A stretch of DNA of 64,000 bases, taken from contig NZ_LMPU01000002.1 of the NCBI RefSeq assembly GCF_001423945.1, forward strand, positions 23,121 through 87,120, in the 5' to 3' direction. The notes below the pieces were generated by a model, which searched no databases, was not told the origin of the DNA, and worked only from the letters and a program-made list of their open reading frames with translations. The translations under genes and the position numbers were made by a program. Each line of letters begins with the position of its first letter. Position 1 is the stretch's first letter. Source of the stretch: Pedobacter sp. Leaf194. GTDB taxonomy: Bacteria > Bacteroidota > Bacteroidia > Sphingobacteriales > Sphingobacteriaceae. This document shows, piece by piece, positions 43,168-52,326 of the stretch.

Positions 43168-43201
43168 AATCCCGATAGCGAAAGTTATCGGGATTTTTTT
43201 T
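43168..43201 (+). terminator. rpsA intrinsic terminator
   Basis: AATCCCGATA (43168-43177) pairs with TATCGGGATT (43186-43195), eight-base loop, then a T-run. Confidence 0.88.
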
Positions 43202-43343
43202 ACCCAAAAATCCGCAAAAGGTAGAAACACTTAGCACCGATTGACGCATTTAAGAGAAGGCGAAATGTATTTAACACTTTAAAATGTTATATACAGCACA
43301 AATAATTTGGAAACGAATGCAAGCACGCTTCGGAAAGGCCAGT

Positions 43344-43432
43344 CCCGCTGTTTGTACAATCTTTTTGGGCTACTTTTGTGCTAAACCTGTTTAATCGCAC
43401 AACCAAAAAGGATTTCCCTCCCATCGGGTTTA
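43344..43432 (+). repeat. Structured intergenic repeat, copy 2
   Basis: Left end CCCGCTGTTTGTACAATC and right end GGATTTCCCTCCCATCGGG flank a stem formed by AATCTTTTTGG (43359-43369) and CCAAAAAGGATT (43403-43414), with CCCG/CGGG at the outer ends. It closely matches copy 3 at 63627 except for the apical loop. Confidence 0.72.
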
Positions 43433-43516
43433 TGTAACATAAGTAGTTCGTTTTACCAAAGGCTTTCATTTCAAACGCCTATAATTATTACTTTTGAAAA
43501 GGAAAACCGACTCGTT

Positions 43517-45184
43517 ATGAAAAAAATTATCTTTTTGTTTTTTTTTATTGGCTTTTGCTGGAAACTCTCTGCACAGGAAGTGAATATCATTCCGCAGCCG
43601 GTGCAAGTTAGTTTAAATCCTGCTACACCTCCTTTTACAATAAACAGCGGTACAAAAATAATTGCCCCTGATTCACTGTTAAACAGCATTAATTTCTTAA
43701 ATGATTATTTAACAAAGTATTATGGAATTGCAATAAGCAGAGATACAACATCCGGCATGAATACAAATGTAATCAAGCTGGCTATCGGTAATTTAAATCC
43801 AACCAATCCGGATACTTATGAGTTCAATTGCAACAATAAGCAAATTCAGATTTCCGCATCGTCTGCTCAAGGCGTATTCTATGCTATACAAACCTTAATT
43901 CAGTTATTGCCAAATGCAAAAGCTGCCGCACTTCAAATTCCGGCCGTTTCCATTACTGATTATCCTCGTTTCGATTACCGCGGAATGCATCTTGATGTTA
44001 GCAGGCATTTTTTTGATGTGGCCTTTGTAAAACAATACATTGATTATCTGGCCCTGCATAAAATGAACTATTTTCACTGGCATTTAACAGACGACCATGG
44101 CTGGAGAATCGAAATTAAAAAATATCCAAAGCTGACAGAAATTGGGGCATGGCGCAATGGAAGCATTATTGGTTTATGGCCTGGCCAGGGAAATGAAAAC
44201 ATAAAATACCAGGTGTTTCCGGCCGAGATAAAAATTACACCGAAGGATGCCATCATAAAAACAGACAGCATTAAACATGGCGGTTTCTATACACAAGAGG
44301 AAATTAAAGATGTGGTAGATTATGCGGCAAAACGTTATATCACCATTATCCCCGAAATTGAAATGCCTGCGCATAGTATGGCGCTTCTTGCTGCCAATCC
44401 AGAATTGGGCACAGAACCCAATAAAAAGTATAGCGTTGCGGAAACCTGGGGCATGATGAATAAGTACAACAATGTACTTCAGGCATCTGATACCACTTTT
44501 AAGTTTCTTGAGAATGTTTTAACAGAGGTAATGGACCTATTTCCATCGCCATACATTCACATCGGTGGCGATGAGGCATCGAAAGTTTGGTGGAAACGCT
44601 CCTCAGTTTCCCAGCAGATAATGAAAGCAAACGGACTGAATACGGAGAGCGAACTGCAAAGTTATTTCATCAGAAGGATAGAAAAATTTGTGAATGCTAA
44701 AGGAAAAACAATTATCGGCTGGAATGAAATTTTGCAAGGTGGATTGGCGCCAAATGCCGTAGTGATGAGCTGGCAAGGGGAAAAAGGGGGAATTGACGCA
44801 GCCAACCAAAGTCACAAAGCCATCATGACTCCAGAAAACAAAATGTACTTTAACCATGCACAGTTTGTGAAAGAAGATAGTTTAACCGCAGGTAAACCGT
44901 CGTTACTGATTGATGTATACAATTATGAACCCCTTCCTGCAGCGTTAAGCGCAGAAAAAACAAGCTATATTTGGGGTGGCCAGGGTTGTTTGTGGACTGA
45001 ATACATCACAAATCCTGCAAAAGTACAATATCAGCTATTTCCACGCCTCGATGCCTTAAGCGAAATTTTGTGGAGCCCAAAAGAGAAAAAGAATTATCCA
45101 GACTTTCAAAGAAGGTTGAAATCGCAGTTTAGTCGTTACGATTTGATGGGAATAACCTATTCTAAAAGGTACCTGGAAAATTAA
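43517..45184 (+). CDS. Beta-N-acetylhexosaminidase (GH20)
   Basis: Removes terminal N-acetylhexosamine from glycans by substrate-assisted catalysis. The 555-residue protein has a signal peptide (FLFFFIGFCWKLSAQ), an N-terminal GH20b domain (to about residue 150) and the catalytic barrel starting YPRFDYRGMHLDVSRHFFD. HWHLTDDHGWRIEIKKYP and HIGGDEASKVWW contain substrate and catalytic residues; Asp352-Glu353 are the catalytic pair. Tryptophans in YIWGGQGCLWTEY line the pocket. It is a single gene whose stop overlaps the convergent DCC stop by three bases. Peptidoglycan or host/plant glycans are possible substrates. Confidence 0.94.
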   Translation: MKKIIFLFFFIGFCWKLSAQEVNIIPQPVQVSLNPATPPFTINSGTKIIAPDSLLNSINFLNDYLTKYYGIAISRDTTSGMNTNVIKLAIGNLNPTNPDTYEFNCNNKQIQISASSAQGVFYAIQTLIQLLPNAKAAALQIPAVSITDYPRFDYRGMHLDVSRHFFDVAFVKQYIDYLALHKMNYFHWHLTDDHGWRIEIKKYPKLTEIGAWRNGSIIGLWPGQGNENIKYQVFPAEIKITPKDAIIKTDSIKHGGFYTQEEIKDVVDYAAKRYITIIPEIEMPAHSMALLAANPELGTEPNKKYSVAETWGMMNKYNNVLQASDTTFKFLENVLTEVMDLFPSPYIHIGGDEASKVWWKRSSVSQQIMKANGLNTESELQSYFIRRIEKFVNAKGKTIIGWNEILQGGLAPNAVVMSWQGEKGGIDAANQSHKAIMTPENKMYFNHAQFVKEDSLTAGKPSLLIDVYNYEPLPAALSAEKTSYIWGGQGCLWTEYITNPAKVQYQLFPRLDALSEILWSPKEKKNYPDFQRRLKSQFSRYDLMGITYSKRYLEN

Positions 45185-45576
45185 TCATAAAACCGGCTCT
45201 TTAATTCCGGCGTTGGCACCCAACAAACCTCCTGCTTGCCCCACCATTTATAACGATTTTTAGCGACGATGTCATAAAGCCAGTCTCTTATAAATTTCGG
45301 AATAATAATTAAACTATATAATAGGGGCCATAATCCATCGAGTTTCTTTGCTACTCTTAACGCGGCTGATGACTTAGTATAAATCCGGTTCTCGTCGAGC
45401 AACAAAATTGAATTTATTTTCGTTAAATCTAGATTGTATTCAGGCAAAACTGATTGAGCGAAAACACCTTGTAAAGCCGTAAACCTTAAAACTTTTTTCG
45501 AATCCCGCTTGATTGCAAACTGCACCGAGGCGTTGCAAAGGTTGCAAATACCATCAAAAAAAATTACTGGCTCCAT
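45181..45576 (-). CDS. DCC-family (DUF393) thiol oxidoreductase-like protein
   Basis: A 131-residue protein with the diagnostic N-terminus VIFFDGICNLCNASVQF, a CxxC inside a thioredoxin-like start, followed by RFTALQGVFAQSVL and SILLLDENRIYTKSSAALR. The C-terminus has a hydrophobic helix (LWPLLYSLIIIPKFI) and RYKWWGKQEVCWVP. Function of the family is not established. A longer frame from 45642 exists; ATG 45576 is chosen because TATATTTG ends four bases before it, implying a leaderless mRNA. Confidence 0.85.
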   Translation of the reverse strand: MEPVIFFDGICNLCNASVQFAIKRDSKKVLRFTALQGVFAQSVLPEYNLDLTKINSILLLDENRIYTKSSAALRVAKKLDGLWPLLYSLIIIPKFIRDWLYDIVAKNRYKWWGKQEVCWVPTPELKSRFYD

Positions 45577-45579
45577 ATA

Positions 45580-45587
45580 CAAATATA
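45580..45587 (-). promoter_or_regulatory. -7 box (TATATTTG) for DCC gene
   Basis: Perfect TAnnTTTG on the minus strand, with only three bases between it and the ATG. A start of transcription four bases after the box would be the A of the ATG. A -33 match is weak. Confidence 0.5.
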
Positions 45588-45820
45588 AAGTATTAAGCGA
45601 AGTATAACTACCGGTAGAATTCAACTTCATGTAATTTAACATGATGCTGATGCGGGCAATGCATTTTATTTACAGGAAGTATAACGCAGTAAATTAGCTG
45701 TTAATGTTTGAAGATTGATTAGCTAAAAAGATATATAAATACAACAGTTTAGTAATCAAATGCTTTGTCCTTTTACCTGATAACTTTTAACTTTCTGCTT
45801 TCAACTTTAGTGTTTTTGCC

Positions 45821-45828
45821 TATATTTG
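45821..45828 (+). promoter_or_regulatory. -7 box (TATATTTG) for pyrR-pyrB
   Basis: Perfect TAnnTTTG, 15 bases before the pyrR ATG at 45844. A CTTT/TTTT-rich tract precedes it where -33 is expected. The last three bases form the TTG of the rejected upstream start at 45826. Confidence 0.55.
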
Positions 45829-45843
45829 CCCAATCCTTCTTCA

Positions 45844-46389
45844 ATGCAAAAGAAAACAATCTTTGACGGACAAAAAATTCAGATAACAATTAAGCGACTT
45901 TGCCGTCAGCTAATTGAAAATCACGACGATTTCGCAAATACCGTTTTAATCGGGATTCAACCCCGAGGCATTTTCTTGGCAGACCGCATTCAATCCGAAC
46001 TACAGAGCATTTTAAAAAATAAGAAAATCTTAAAAGGAAACCTCGACATTACTTTTTTCAGAGATGATTTTCGCCGCAAAGACGGTCTTGTAACGGCTAG
46101 CAGCAATTCAATTGATTTTATAATTGAAGGAAAAAAAGTAATTCTTATTGATGATGTGCTTTGGACTGGACGAACAATAAGAGCAGCGATGGATGCCCTC
46201 TTAGCTTATGGGCGGCCTGAAAAAGTTGAACTTTTAGTGCTAATTGACAGAAGATTTAGCAGACACTTACCTATCGAGCCTAACTATATCGGCTTACAGG
46301 TAGATAGCCTGGATTCTCAACATGTTAAAGTAAGTTGGGCCGACGAAGGTGCAGAAGATAAAGTGATTTTATTATCCGAAAAACAATAA
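45844..46389 (+). CDS. pyrR: PyrR-type phosphoribosyltransferase
   Basis: Uracil phosphoribosyltransferase-fold protein, 181 residues; in Gram-positive bacteria it also attenuates the pyr operon by binding leader RNA. The PRPP motif VILIDDVLWTGRTIRAAMDA is intact, with FFRDDFRRKDGL and VLIGIQPRGIFLADRIQ upstream. Seven bases separate it from pyrB, so they form an operon. The predicted mRNA leader is about a dozen bases, too short for a classic attenuator. A TTG start at 45826 is rejected because it lies in the -7 box. Confidence 0.92.
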   Translation: MQKKTIFDGQKIQITIKRLCRQLIENHDDFANTVLIGIQPRGIFLADRIQSELQSILKNKKILKGNLDITFFRDDFRRKDGLVTASSNSIDFIIEGKKVILIDDVLWTGRTIRAAMDALLAYGRPEKVELLVLIDRRFSRHLPIEPNYIGLQVDSLDSQHVKVSWADEGAEDKVILLSEKQ

Positions 46390-46396
46390 ATAAAAA

Positions 46397-47326
46397 ATGG
46401 CAGCAGACAAACTATCAACCCGACATCTTTTAGGTATTAAAGATATTAACCGGAATGATATCGAATTGATTTTCGAAACTGCAGATAATTTTAAAGAAGT
46501 GATTAACCGGCCGATTAAAAAGGTTCCATCACTTCGTGACATTACAATCGCCAATATTTTCTTTGAAAATTCAACACGCACCAAACTGTCTTTCGAGCTG
46601 GCCGAGAAAAGGCTTTCTGCAGATGTTGTAAATTTTGCGGCATCATCTTCATCAGTAAGCAAAGGTGAGACATTGATTGATACCGTTAACAATATCCTTT
46701 CGATGAAAGTTGATATGGTGGTGATGCGACATCCATACGCCGGTGCGGGTCAGTTTTTGAGCAGACATGTTAAAGCTCAAATTGTTAACGCAGGAGACGG
46801 TGCCCACGAACATCCAACCCAGGCTTTGCTCGATGCCTTTTCTATCCGCCAGAAACTTGGTGATGTTGCGGGGAAAAAAGTTGTTATCGTAGGCGATATC
46901 TTACACTCAAGGGTTGCCATTTCCAACATCCTCTGCCTGCAGCGTTTAGGCGCCGAAGTTATGGTTTGCGGCCCAACTACGTTAATACCAAAACACATTC
47001 ATCAACTTGGCGTAAAGGTTGAACACAACCTGCTAAAAGCACTAAACTGGTGCGACGTAGCAAATATGCTTCGCATCCAGCTCGAGCGCCAAGACATTAA
47101 ATACTTCCCATCGTTAAGGGAATATGCAATGATGTACGGATTGAATAAACAGATTCTGGATAATCTGGACAAAGAGATTGTTGTAATGCACCCTGGCCCA
47201 ATAAACCGTGGTGTTGAAATTACCAGCGACGTTGCAGATAGCAAGCAATCCATCATTCTCGAGCAGGTTGAAAATGGTGTTGCCGTAAGAATGGCTGTTC
47301 TTTACTTGTTGGCAAGCCAGGGCTAA
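46397..47326 (+). CDS. pyrB: Aspartate carbamoyltransferase catalytic subunit
   Basis: Second step of pyrimidine synthesis: carbamoyl phosphate plus aspartate to carbamoyl aspartate. The 309-residue protein has the carbamoyl-phosphate motif FFENSTRTKLSFELAEKRL, HEHPTQALLDAFSIRQKLG, and the aspartate-binding LRIQLER and MHPGPINRGVEI. No pyrI regulatory subunit is adjacent, and the protein has the length of the unregulated or PyrC-associated type. Cotranscribed with pyrR. Confidence 0.97.
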   Translation: MAADKLSTRHLLGIKDINRNDIELIFETADNFKEVINRPIKKVPSLRDITIANIFFENSTRTKLSFELAEKRLSADVVNFAASSSSVSKGETLIDTVNNILSMKVDMVVMRHPYAGAGQFLSRHVKAQIVNAGDGAHEHPTQALLDAFSIRQKLGDVAGKKVVIVGDILHSRVAISNILCLQRLGAEVMVCGPTTLIPKHIHQLGVKVEHNLLKALNWCDVANMLRIQLERQDIKYFPSLREYAMMYGLNKQILDNLDKEIVVMHPGPINRGVEITSDVADSKQSIILEQVENGVAVRMAVLYLLASQG

Positions 47327-47547
47327 AACCAGCGAAATTTTCCACAATCTAACTTCCCTGATACCAAATAAAAATTCCTGTCGTTAATTTGTGTTATTAA
47401 CAGATGTTAATTACTTCTGTTGATAAGCTTTGATACTATTTCTAATTTAGTACCGACCATTTTTGAAACCGTTGCAACAAACACCACCTGATAAAGTGCT
47501 GTTATAGCGAAATTATGATGGCGCATTACCATTGAAAAGATATACGA

Positions 47548-50500
47548 ATGAAAAAAAAATACTTACTGATTCCGCTAATTTTAGCAGGAAGTTTTAGCAC
47601 ATATGCACAAGTTAGTGCGGTGCAAAACCTCAATAAAAACTATCAAACGGGGTTAGAATTATTAGATAAAGAAAAATACACAGCCGCATCGCAGCAATTT
47701 AAACTTGTAGAACAGCAACGTATTAAACCCGCATCGCAATCAGAAAGTAATGCAGAACTATCGCTGCTGAAAGAAAATGCAAAGTTCTACGCAGCTGTTT
47801 GTGCGTTGGAACTTACAAACAGCGATGCAGAGAGTTTATTTCAAGCCTTTATTCGCGATTACCCTTTAAATCCAAATACAAAACTTGCTTATTTCTATGT
47901 TGGAAAGACCTATTTCAATCAAAAGAATTATGAAAAAGCGCTAGAATGGTTTGAAAAAACCGATCCTTCCACCCTATCCGGAAAGCAAAGAAATGAATAT
48001 CAGTTTAAGCAAGGCTATTCGTATTTCCAGTTAAAGGATTATGAGAAAGCCGAACCCCTTTTTGAAAAAGTTAAAAAAGAAGAGGGTGAATTTCAGGAAA
48101 GTGCTACTTACTATTTTGCCTACATTAACTACCTAAACAAAGAGTATAAAACAGCCTTAGCCAATTTCGAAAAACTTAAAGGCTCGCCTACCTATGAAGC
48201 AAGTTATCCGTATTACATAACCTCTATGTATTACCTGGATGAACGTTATGATGATGTAATAAGCTATGCGCTCCCAGCCATTGCGAAAACTAAACAACAA
48301 TTTGAGCCCGAAATGCTGAGTTTGGTGGCGGCTTCTTACTTTGCAAAATCAGATTTTAAAAATGCTGAGAAATATTTTGCATCGTTTTACGCAAAAGATA
48401 AAAGCGAAGTAAAAAACAATCTCTTTATTTACCAGTATGGCTATTCCTTGTTTCAGAATAAAAAATACACGCAGGCGGTTGCTGTATTGGAAAAATTGAA
48501 CACGGATGATGTTTACCTTCAAAATGGTATGCACACTTTAGGAAAAGCATTTATCCAGTTGGGCAATAAAGAAAAAGCCCAAAGTGCTTTTTTCAGGGCT
48601 TCGCGATTAGATTTCGACAAGGCTATACAGGAAGAAGCATGGTTAAATTATGCGAAATTAAGTTATGAGTTGAACTTTCATCAGCAAGCGCTTGATGCGA
48701 CACAAACTTTCTTAAAAACTTTTCCAAAATCAAAGAAAATAAACGAAGCAAAAATTCTTTTGGGTGAAGTATTGCTTACCACAAAAAACTATCAGGCTGC
48801 CGTAGATATCCTCGAGCCAATCCCCGATAAAAACTTAGAGGCAAAAGAGGCTTATCAGAAAGTTACCTATTTCCGCGGACTTGAATTTTACAATGAAAGA
48901 GCATTCCCGAATGCCTTGTCTATGTTCTTGCGTTCTGATAAATTTCCCGAAGATAATGAGATACATGCCTTAAACACCTATTGGAAAGCAGAATCGATGT
49001 ACGAACTGAGAAAATATGGTGAAGCGGTTGCTACATTCGAGAAATTTTTAAAAATGCCTGATGCCGATAAAACGGGCGTTTATAACTTTGCGAATTATGC
49101 GTTGGCATACGCCGCTTTCGAAGATGAGAAATACAGCAAAGCGGCTACCTACTTCGAGAAGTTTTTGGCAGGAAATGATAAAGACCAGAAAACGGTTGAT
49201 GATGCAACAATTCGTTTAGCAGATTCATACTTTGTTAATAAGAGTTATGGCGATGCGATGAATAATTATAATAAGATAATTAGTCGCAAAACAAGTGCTG
49301 AAGATTATGCCATTTTTCAAAAAGGTATGATACAAGGTTTGGAAAACCAGTACGATACTAAAATTGCAACCATGCAAACTTTGCTGCAACGCTTTCCAAA
49401 CTCAAATTATGCCGACGACGCGGGCTTTGAAACGGCTTATACTTATTTTAACAAAGGTGATTTAGAAAAATCTAAAACCGATTTAGTTGGTTTGGTTGCT
49501 AAGTATCCTCGTAGCAGCTATGTTCCAAAAGCGTTGGTAACCATTGGTTTGGTACAATACAATCAGGATCAGGACGATGCTGCTTTAGAATCATTCAAAA
49601 AAGTTATTCGTGATTATCCAAGTGCCGATGAAGCTAAGCAGGCAATGGAATCAATCAAAAATATCTACATCGATAAAGGCGATGCGAATGGCTTTATCAG
49701 CTATGCCGGCACAACACCACTAGGTAATTATTCTAATGCAGAACAAGATAACATTGTTTTCGCCGCTGCCAATAATTTATACCTTAAAGGAGATGCAAAC
49801 GGTGCTTTACAGGCTATTAATGCTTACTTCGATAAGTTCCCGAAAGCAATTCATGATAAGGAGGGAAAATTCATCAGGGCAGAATCATTGGTTAAATTAG
49901 GCCGGCCAGAAGATGCTATTGCAGATTATGAATACATATTAAATGATTGGACAAGTGATTATACAGAGCGCTCGTTATTAAGTATTTCTAAAGTATTTCT
50001 AGACCAGAAAAAGTATAACGAAGCAATTGTTTATTTGAAGCGTCTGGAAACTACTACTGATTATAAAGCACATTACGGTTATGCAATTAATAATTTGTTG
50101 AAAGCTTATACTGCTCTAAATTCGGCTGACGACATGATAAAATATGCACAGCTGACCAAGGAGTCTGAAAAAGCATCAGAGGAAGAAAAAAACAGTTCGG
50201 GTTTATATGCTGGTAAAGCTTATTTATTGAAGGGCGATACAACCACGGCCGTAAAAGAATTTAAAAATGTTGTGGCCAGTACAAAAACAATTGCCGCTGC
50301 AGAAGCCAAGTATAACCTTGCTTTTCTGGAGTATACGAAAGGTGATTATAAAACTTCATCAAAAACCTGTTTCGATTTAATTAACAACATGGCATCATAC
50401 GATTATTGGGTGGCTAAAGCATTCATCTTATTATCAGACAATTATGTTGCTCTCAAGGACAATTTGCAGGCGAAAAGTACACTGCTAAGCATTATCGATA

Positions 50501-50574
50501 ATTATGATAATAAAACAGATGACATCATCCCTACGGCAAAACAAAAATTAGAAAAACTAACCCCGAAGAAGTAA
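47548..50574 (+). CDS. Large periplasmic TPR protein of the Exb/TonB cluster
   Basis: A 1008-residue protein with signal peptide (YLLIPLILAGSFSTYAQ) followed by TPR-like helical repeats along nearly its whole length, for example FYVGKTYFNQKNYEKALEWF, YQFKQGYSYFQLKDYEKAEP and YNLAFLEYTKGDYKTSSKTC. Roughly 20 or more units are visible. There is no lipobox or membrane anchor, so it is likely periplasmic or tethered by partners. It is the first gene of a six-gene run; the barrel gene starts four bases after its stop. The role is probably scaffolding of that complex. Confidence 0.85.
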   Translation: MKKKYLLIPLILAGSFSTYAQVSAVQNLNKNYQTGLELLDKEKYTAASQQFKLVEQQRIKPASQSESNAELSLLKENAKFYAAVCALELTNSDAESLFQAFIRDYPLNPNTKLAYFYVGKTYFNQKNYEKALEWFEKTDPSTLSGKQRNEYQFKQGYSYFQLKDYEKAEPLFEKVKKEEGEFQESATYYFAYINYLNKEYKTALANFEKLKGSPTYEASYPYYITSMYYLDERYDDVISYALPAIAKTKQQFEPEMLSLVAASYFAKSDFKNAEKYFASFYAKDKSEVKNNLFIYQYGYSLFQNKKYTQAVAVLEKLNTDDVYLQNGMHTLGKAFIQLGNKEKAQSAFFRASRLDFDKAIQEEAWLNYAKLSYELNFHQQALDATQTFLKTFPKSKKINEAKILLGEVLLTTKNYQAAVDILEPIPDKNLEAKEAYQKVTYFRGLEFYNERAFPNALSMFLRSDKFPEDNEIHALNTYWKAESMYELRKYGEAVATFEKFLKMPDADKTGVYNFANYALAYAAFEDEKYSKAATYFEKFLAGNDKDQKTVDDATIRLADSYFVNKSYGDAMNNYNKIISRKTSAEDYAIFQKGMIQGLENQYDTKIATMQTLLQRFPNSNYADDAGFETAYTYFNKGDLEKSKTDLVGLVAKYPRSSYVPKALVTIGLVQYNQDQDDAALESFKKVIRDYPSADEAKQAMESIKNIYIDKGDANGFISYAGTTPLGNYSNAEQDNIVFAAANNLYLKGDANGALQAINAYFDKFPKAIHDKEGKFIRAESLVKLGRPEDAIADYEYILNDWTSDYTERSLLSISKVFLDQKKYNEAIVYLKRLETTTDYKAHYGYAINNLLKAYTALNSADDMIKYAQLTKESEKASEEEKNSSGLYAGKAYLLKGDTTTAVKEFKNVVASTKTIAAAEAKYNLAFLEYTKGDYKTSSKTCFDLINNMASYDYWVAKAFILLSDNYVALKDNLQAKSTLLSIIDNYDNKTDDIIPTAKQKLEKLTPKK

Positions 50575-50578
50575 AATC

Positions 50579-52273
50579 ATGAAGTTTAATAAATATATAT
50601 ACAGTACGCTCATTTTTGCTGCCGGATTTATCACAGTTGAGGCGCAGGAAAAGAAACAGGAAGAGAAAGCGGCGGTTAGTGAAGAGATAGAGGTTGTTCG
50701 TCCTTACAAACCAATTTTAGCTGAAGCCGTTAAACTGCGGAGAAGTCCGAATTTGGATGATGTTAAAACCTATAAGGCGAAACTTAACTATAGTGTAACG
50801 GATAGAAAACTTGAGATTAACAGTGATATACAGAAGCTTCAGGCGCAGGCCTTGGTTGATGAAAAACAAACTGAGTTAGTAAACAATTACGTAAAAGGTG
50901 GCTTTGGCTCACTGGCAACTTTGCTCGGCGAGGTCTATGTAAATATGGGCCGCGACCCTGCCCTACAGGTTGGTGGCTATTTTAAACACTTCAGTCAGGA
51001 AGGTAAACTGAACAAGCAGAACAGCAGCAACCAGCAATTTAGCCTTTTTGGCCGGAGCATTATGGATGAAAATACAATTAGCGGCCGAATCAATTTCGAG
51101 CGCAATGGTTTGTATTTTTACGGTATCGATAATGATCGTCCTGCTTTAAACCCTAATCCTCAAAAGCAAGCCCTAACATTATTTGAGGCAGAAGGAGAGT
51201 TGATAAGAAATTATAAGGAAGATACTGATGCTTTTAGCTATGCTGTGAAGGCGAATGGCTACGTATGGAACGACAAATTTAGTGCAAAAGAAAGTTATTT
51301 AACTTTAAACGGGTATTTAAACAAGCGGATTAACTCTTTAAATTTAGGGCTCGCAGCATCAACCGAATTTGGCAATACCAAGGATCTGGCAACAAGCGTA
51401 GGAAATAATCTTTTGCGTTTAAACCCTTATATCCGTTTACAGGTAAAAGGGGCAAAAGTTACCGCCGGCATTAATTTCGTTCAGGAATTCGGAGCCTACA
51501 GCAGCACAAGGATTTTCCCAGCTGTTACCGCAGATTTTACATTAATTCCTGACTATTTACAGGTTTTCGGAGAAGTAAAAGGAGATGTAAACCGCAATTC
51601 GATGAAAACTTTTACAGATGAAAATCCATGGTTAAATAACAACATCCTGATTAAGAACACGGTTGAAAAATTAAGCATTAGTGCAGGAATAAAAGGCACG
51701 GGCGGCCCTGGTTTTGGCTACAAAGCACGTTTCTACATGAAACAAATTGATGACATGCCTTTATTTGTGAACAACTTTACCGATTTTAATAAATTCGACG
51801 TAATCTATGATTTTGGGAAAGCAAAAATAACTGGTTTGGAAGGTGAAATTTCGGTTCAGGTTAGCGACGCTTTAAAATGGACCGGTAAATTAAATATAGA
51901 CGACTACAAGCCAGCATCTGAAACCTATAGCTGGTTTAAACCAGGTTTAAAAGTGAGTTCTAATTTCCTTTACACTTATAACAAAAAATTGAGCTTTAAT
52001 GCAGCAGTAGTAATTCAGGATGATGTTAAAGCAAAGATATATACGAGCGCACCGGTTCCGGCAAGCCAGTATGTAGTTCCAAATACCAATATCGAACTCA
52101 TTCAAACCGTTAAAGGTTTTGTAGATTTGGGCCTTGGAGCAGAGTATCGCATAAACAACAAATTCTCAGTTTTCGCTAAAGCTAATAACATCTTAAATAC
52201 CAATTACAGCAGGTACTTATTTTACCAGGTAAACGGCTTTAACGTGTTTGGTGGCCTAACCTATTCTTTTTAA
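50579..52273 (+). CDS. Plugless TonB-dependent-receptor-like outer-membrane barrel
   Basis: A 564-residue protein with signal peptide and amphipathic strands through to a C-terminal barrel-insertion signal ending FNVFGGLTYSF. The mature N-terminus EEIEVVRPYKPILAEAVKLR resembles a TonB box with a following proline-rich contact, but no plug domain follows: the barrel starts near residue 105 (FGSLATLLGEVYVNMG). True TonB-dependent receptors carry a plug of about 130 residues. ALKWTGKLNIDDYK and NKFSVFAKANNILNTNYSRY resemble TBDT barrel ends. It may be the outer-membrane partner of the Exb/TonB proteins downstream. Confidence 0.82.
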   Translation: MKFNKYIYSTLIFAAGFITVEAQEKKQEEKAAVSEEIEVVRPYKPILAEAVKLRRSPNLDDVKTYKAKLNYSVTDRKLEINSDIQKLQAQALVDEKQTELVNNYVKGGFGSLATLLGEVYVNMGRDPALQVGGYFKHFSQEGKLNKQNSSNQQFSLFGRSIMDENTISGRINFERNGLYFYGIDNDRPALNPNPQKQALTLFEAEGELIRNYKEDTDAFSYAVKANGYVWNDKFSAKESYLTLNGYLNKRINSLNLGLAASTEFGNTKDLATSVGNNLLRLNPYIRLQVKGAKVTAGINFVQEFGAYSSTRIFPAVTADFTLIPDYLQVFGEVKGDVNRNSMKTFTDENPWLNNNILIKNTVEKLSISAGIKGTGGPGFGYKARFYMKQIDDMPLFVNNFTDFNKFDVIYDFGKAKITGLEGEISVQVSDALKWTGKLNIDDYKPASETYSWFKPGLKVSSNFLYTYNKKLSFNAAVVIQDDVKAKIYTSAPVPASQYVVPNTNIELIQTVKGFVDLGLGAEYRINNKFSVFAKANNILNTNYSRYLFYQVNGFNVFGGLTYSF

Positions 52274-52326
52274 GCACGTTAATTTATTATTGTGTCGATT
52301 TAGAATAAAACGCTAATTTTACCGGA

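Larger units (their letters stand above)
43147..43516. other. Spacer with rpsA terminator and structured repeat
   Basis: A 370-base spacer containing the rpsA terminator (43168-43201), repeat copy 2 (43344-43432) and, before the hexosaminidase ATG, a TACTTTTG -7 box (43489-43496) without a clear -33 element. No ORF is supported. Confidence 0.6.
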
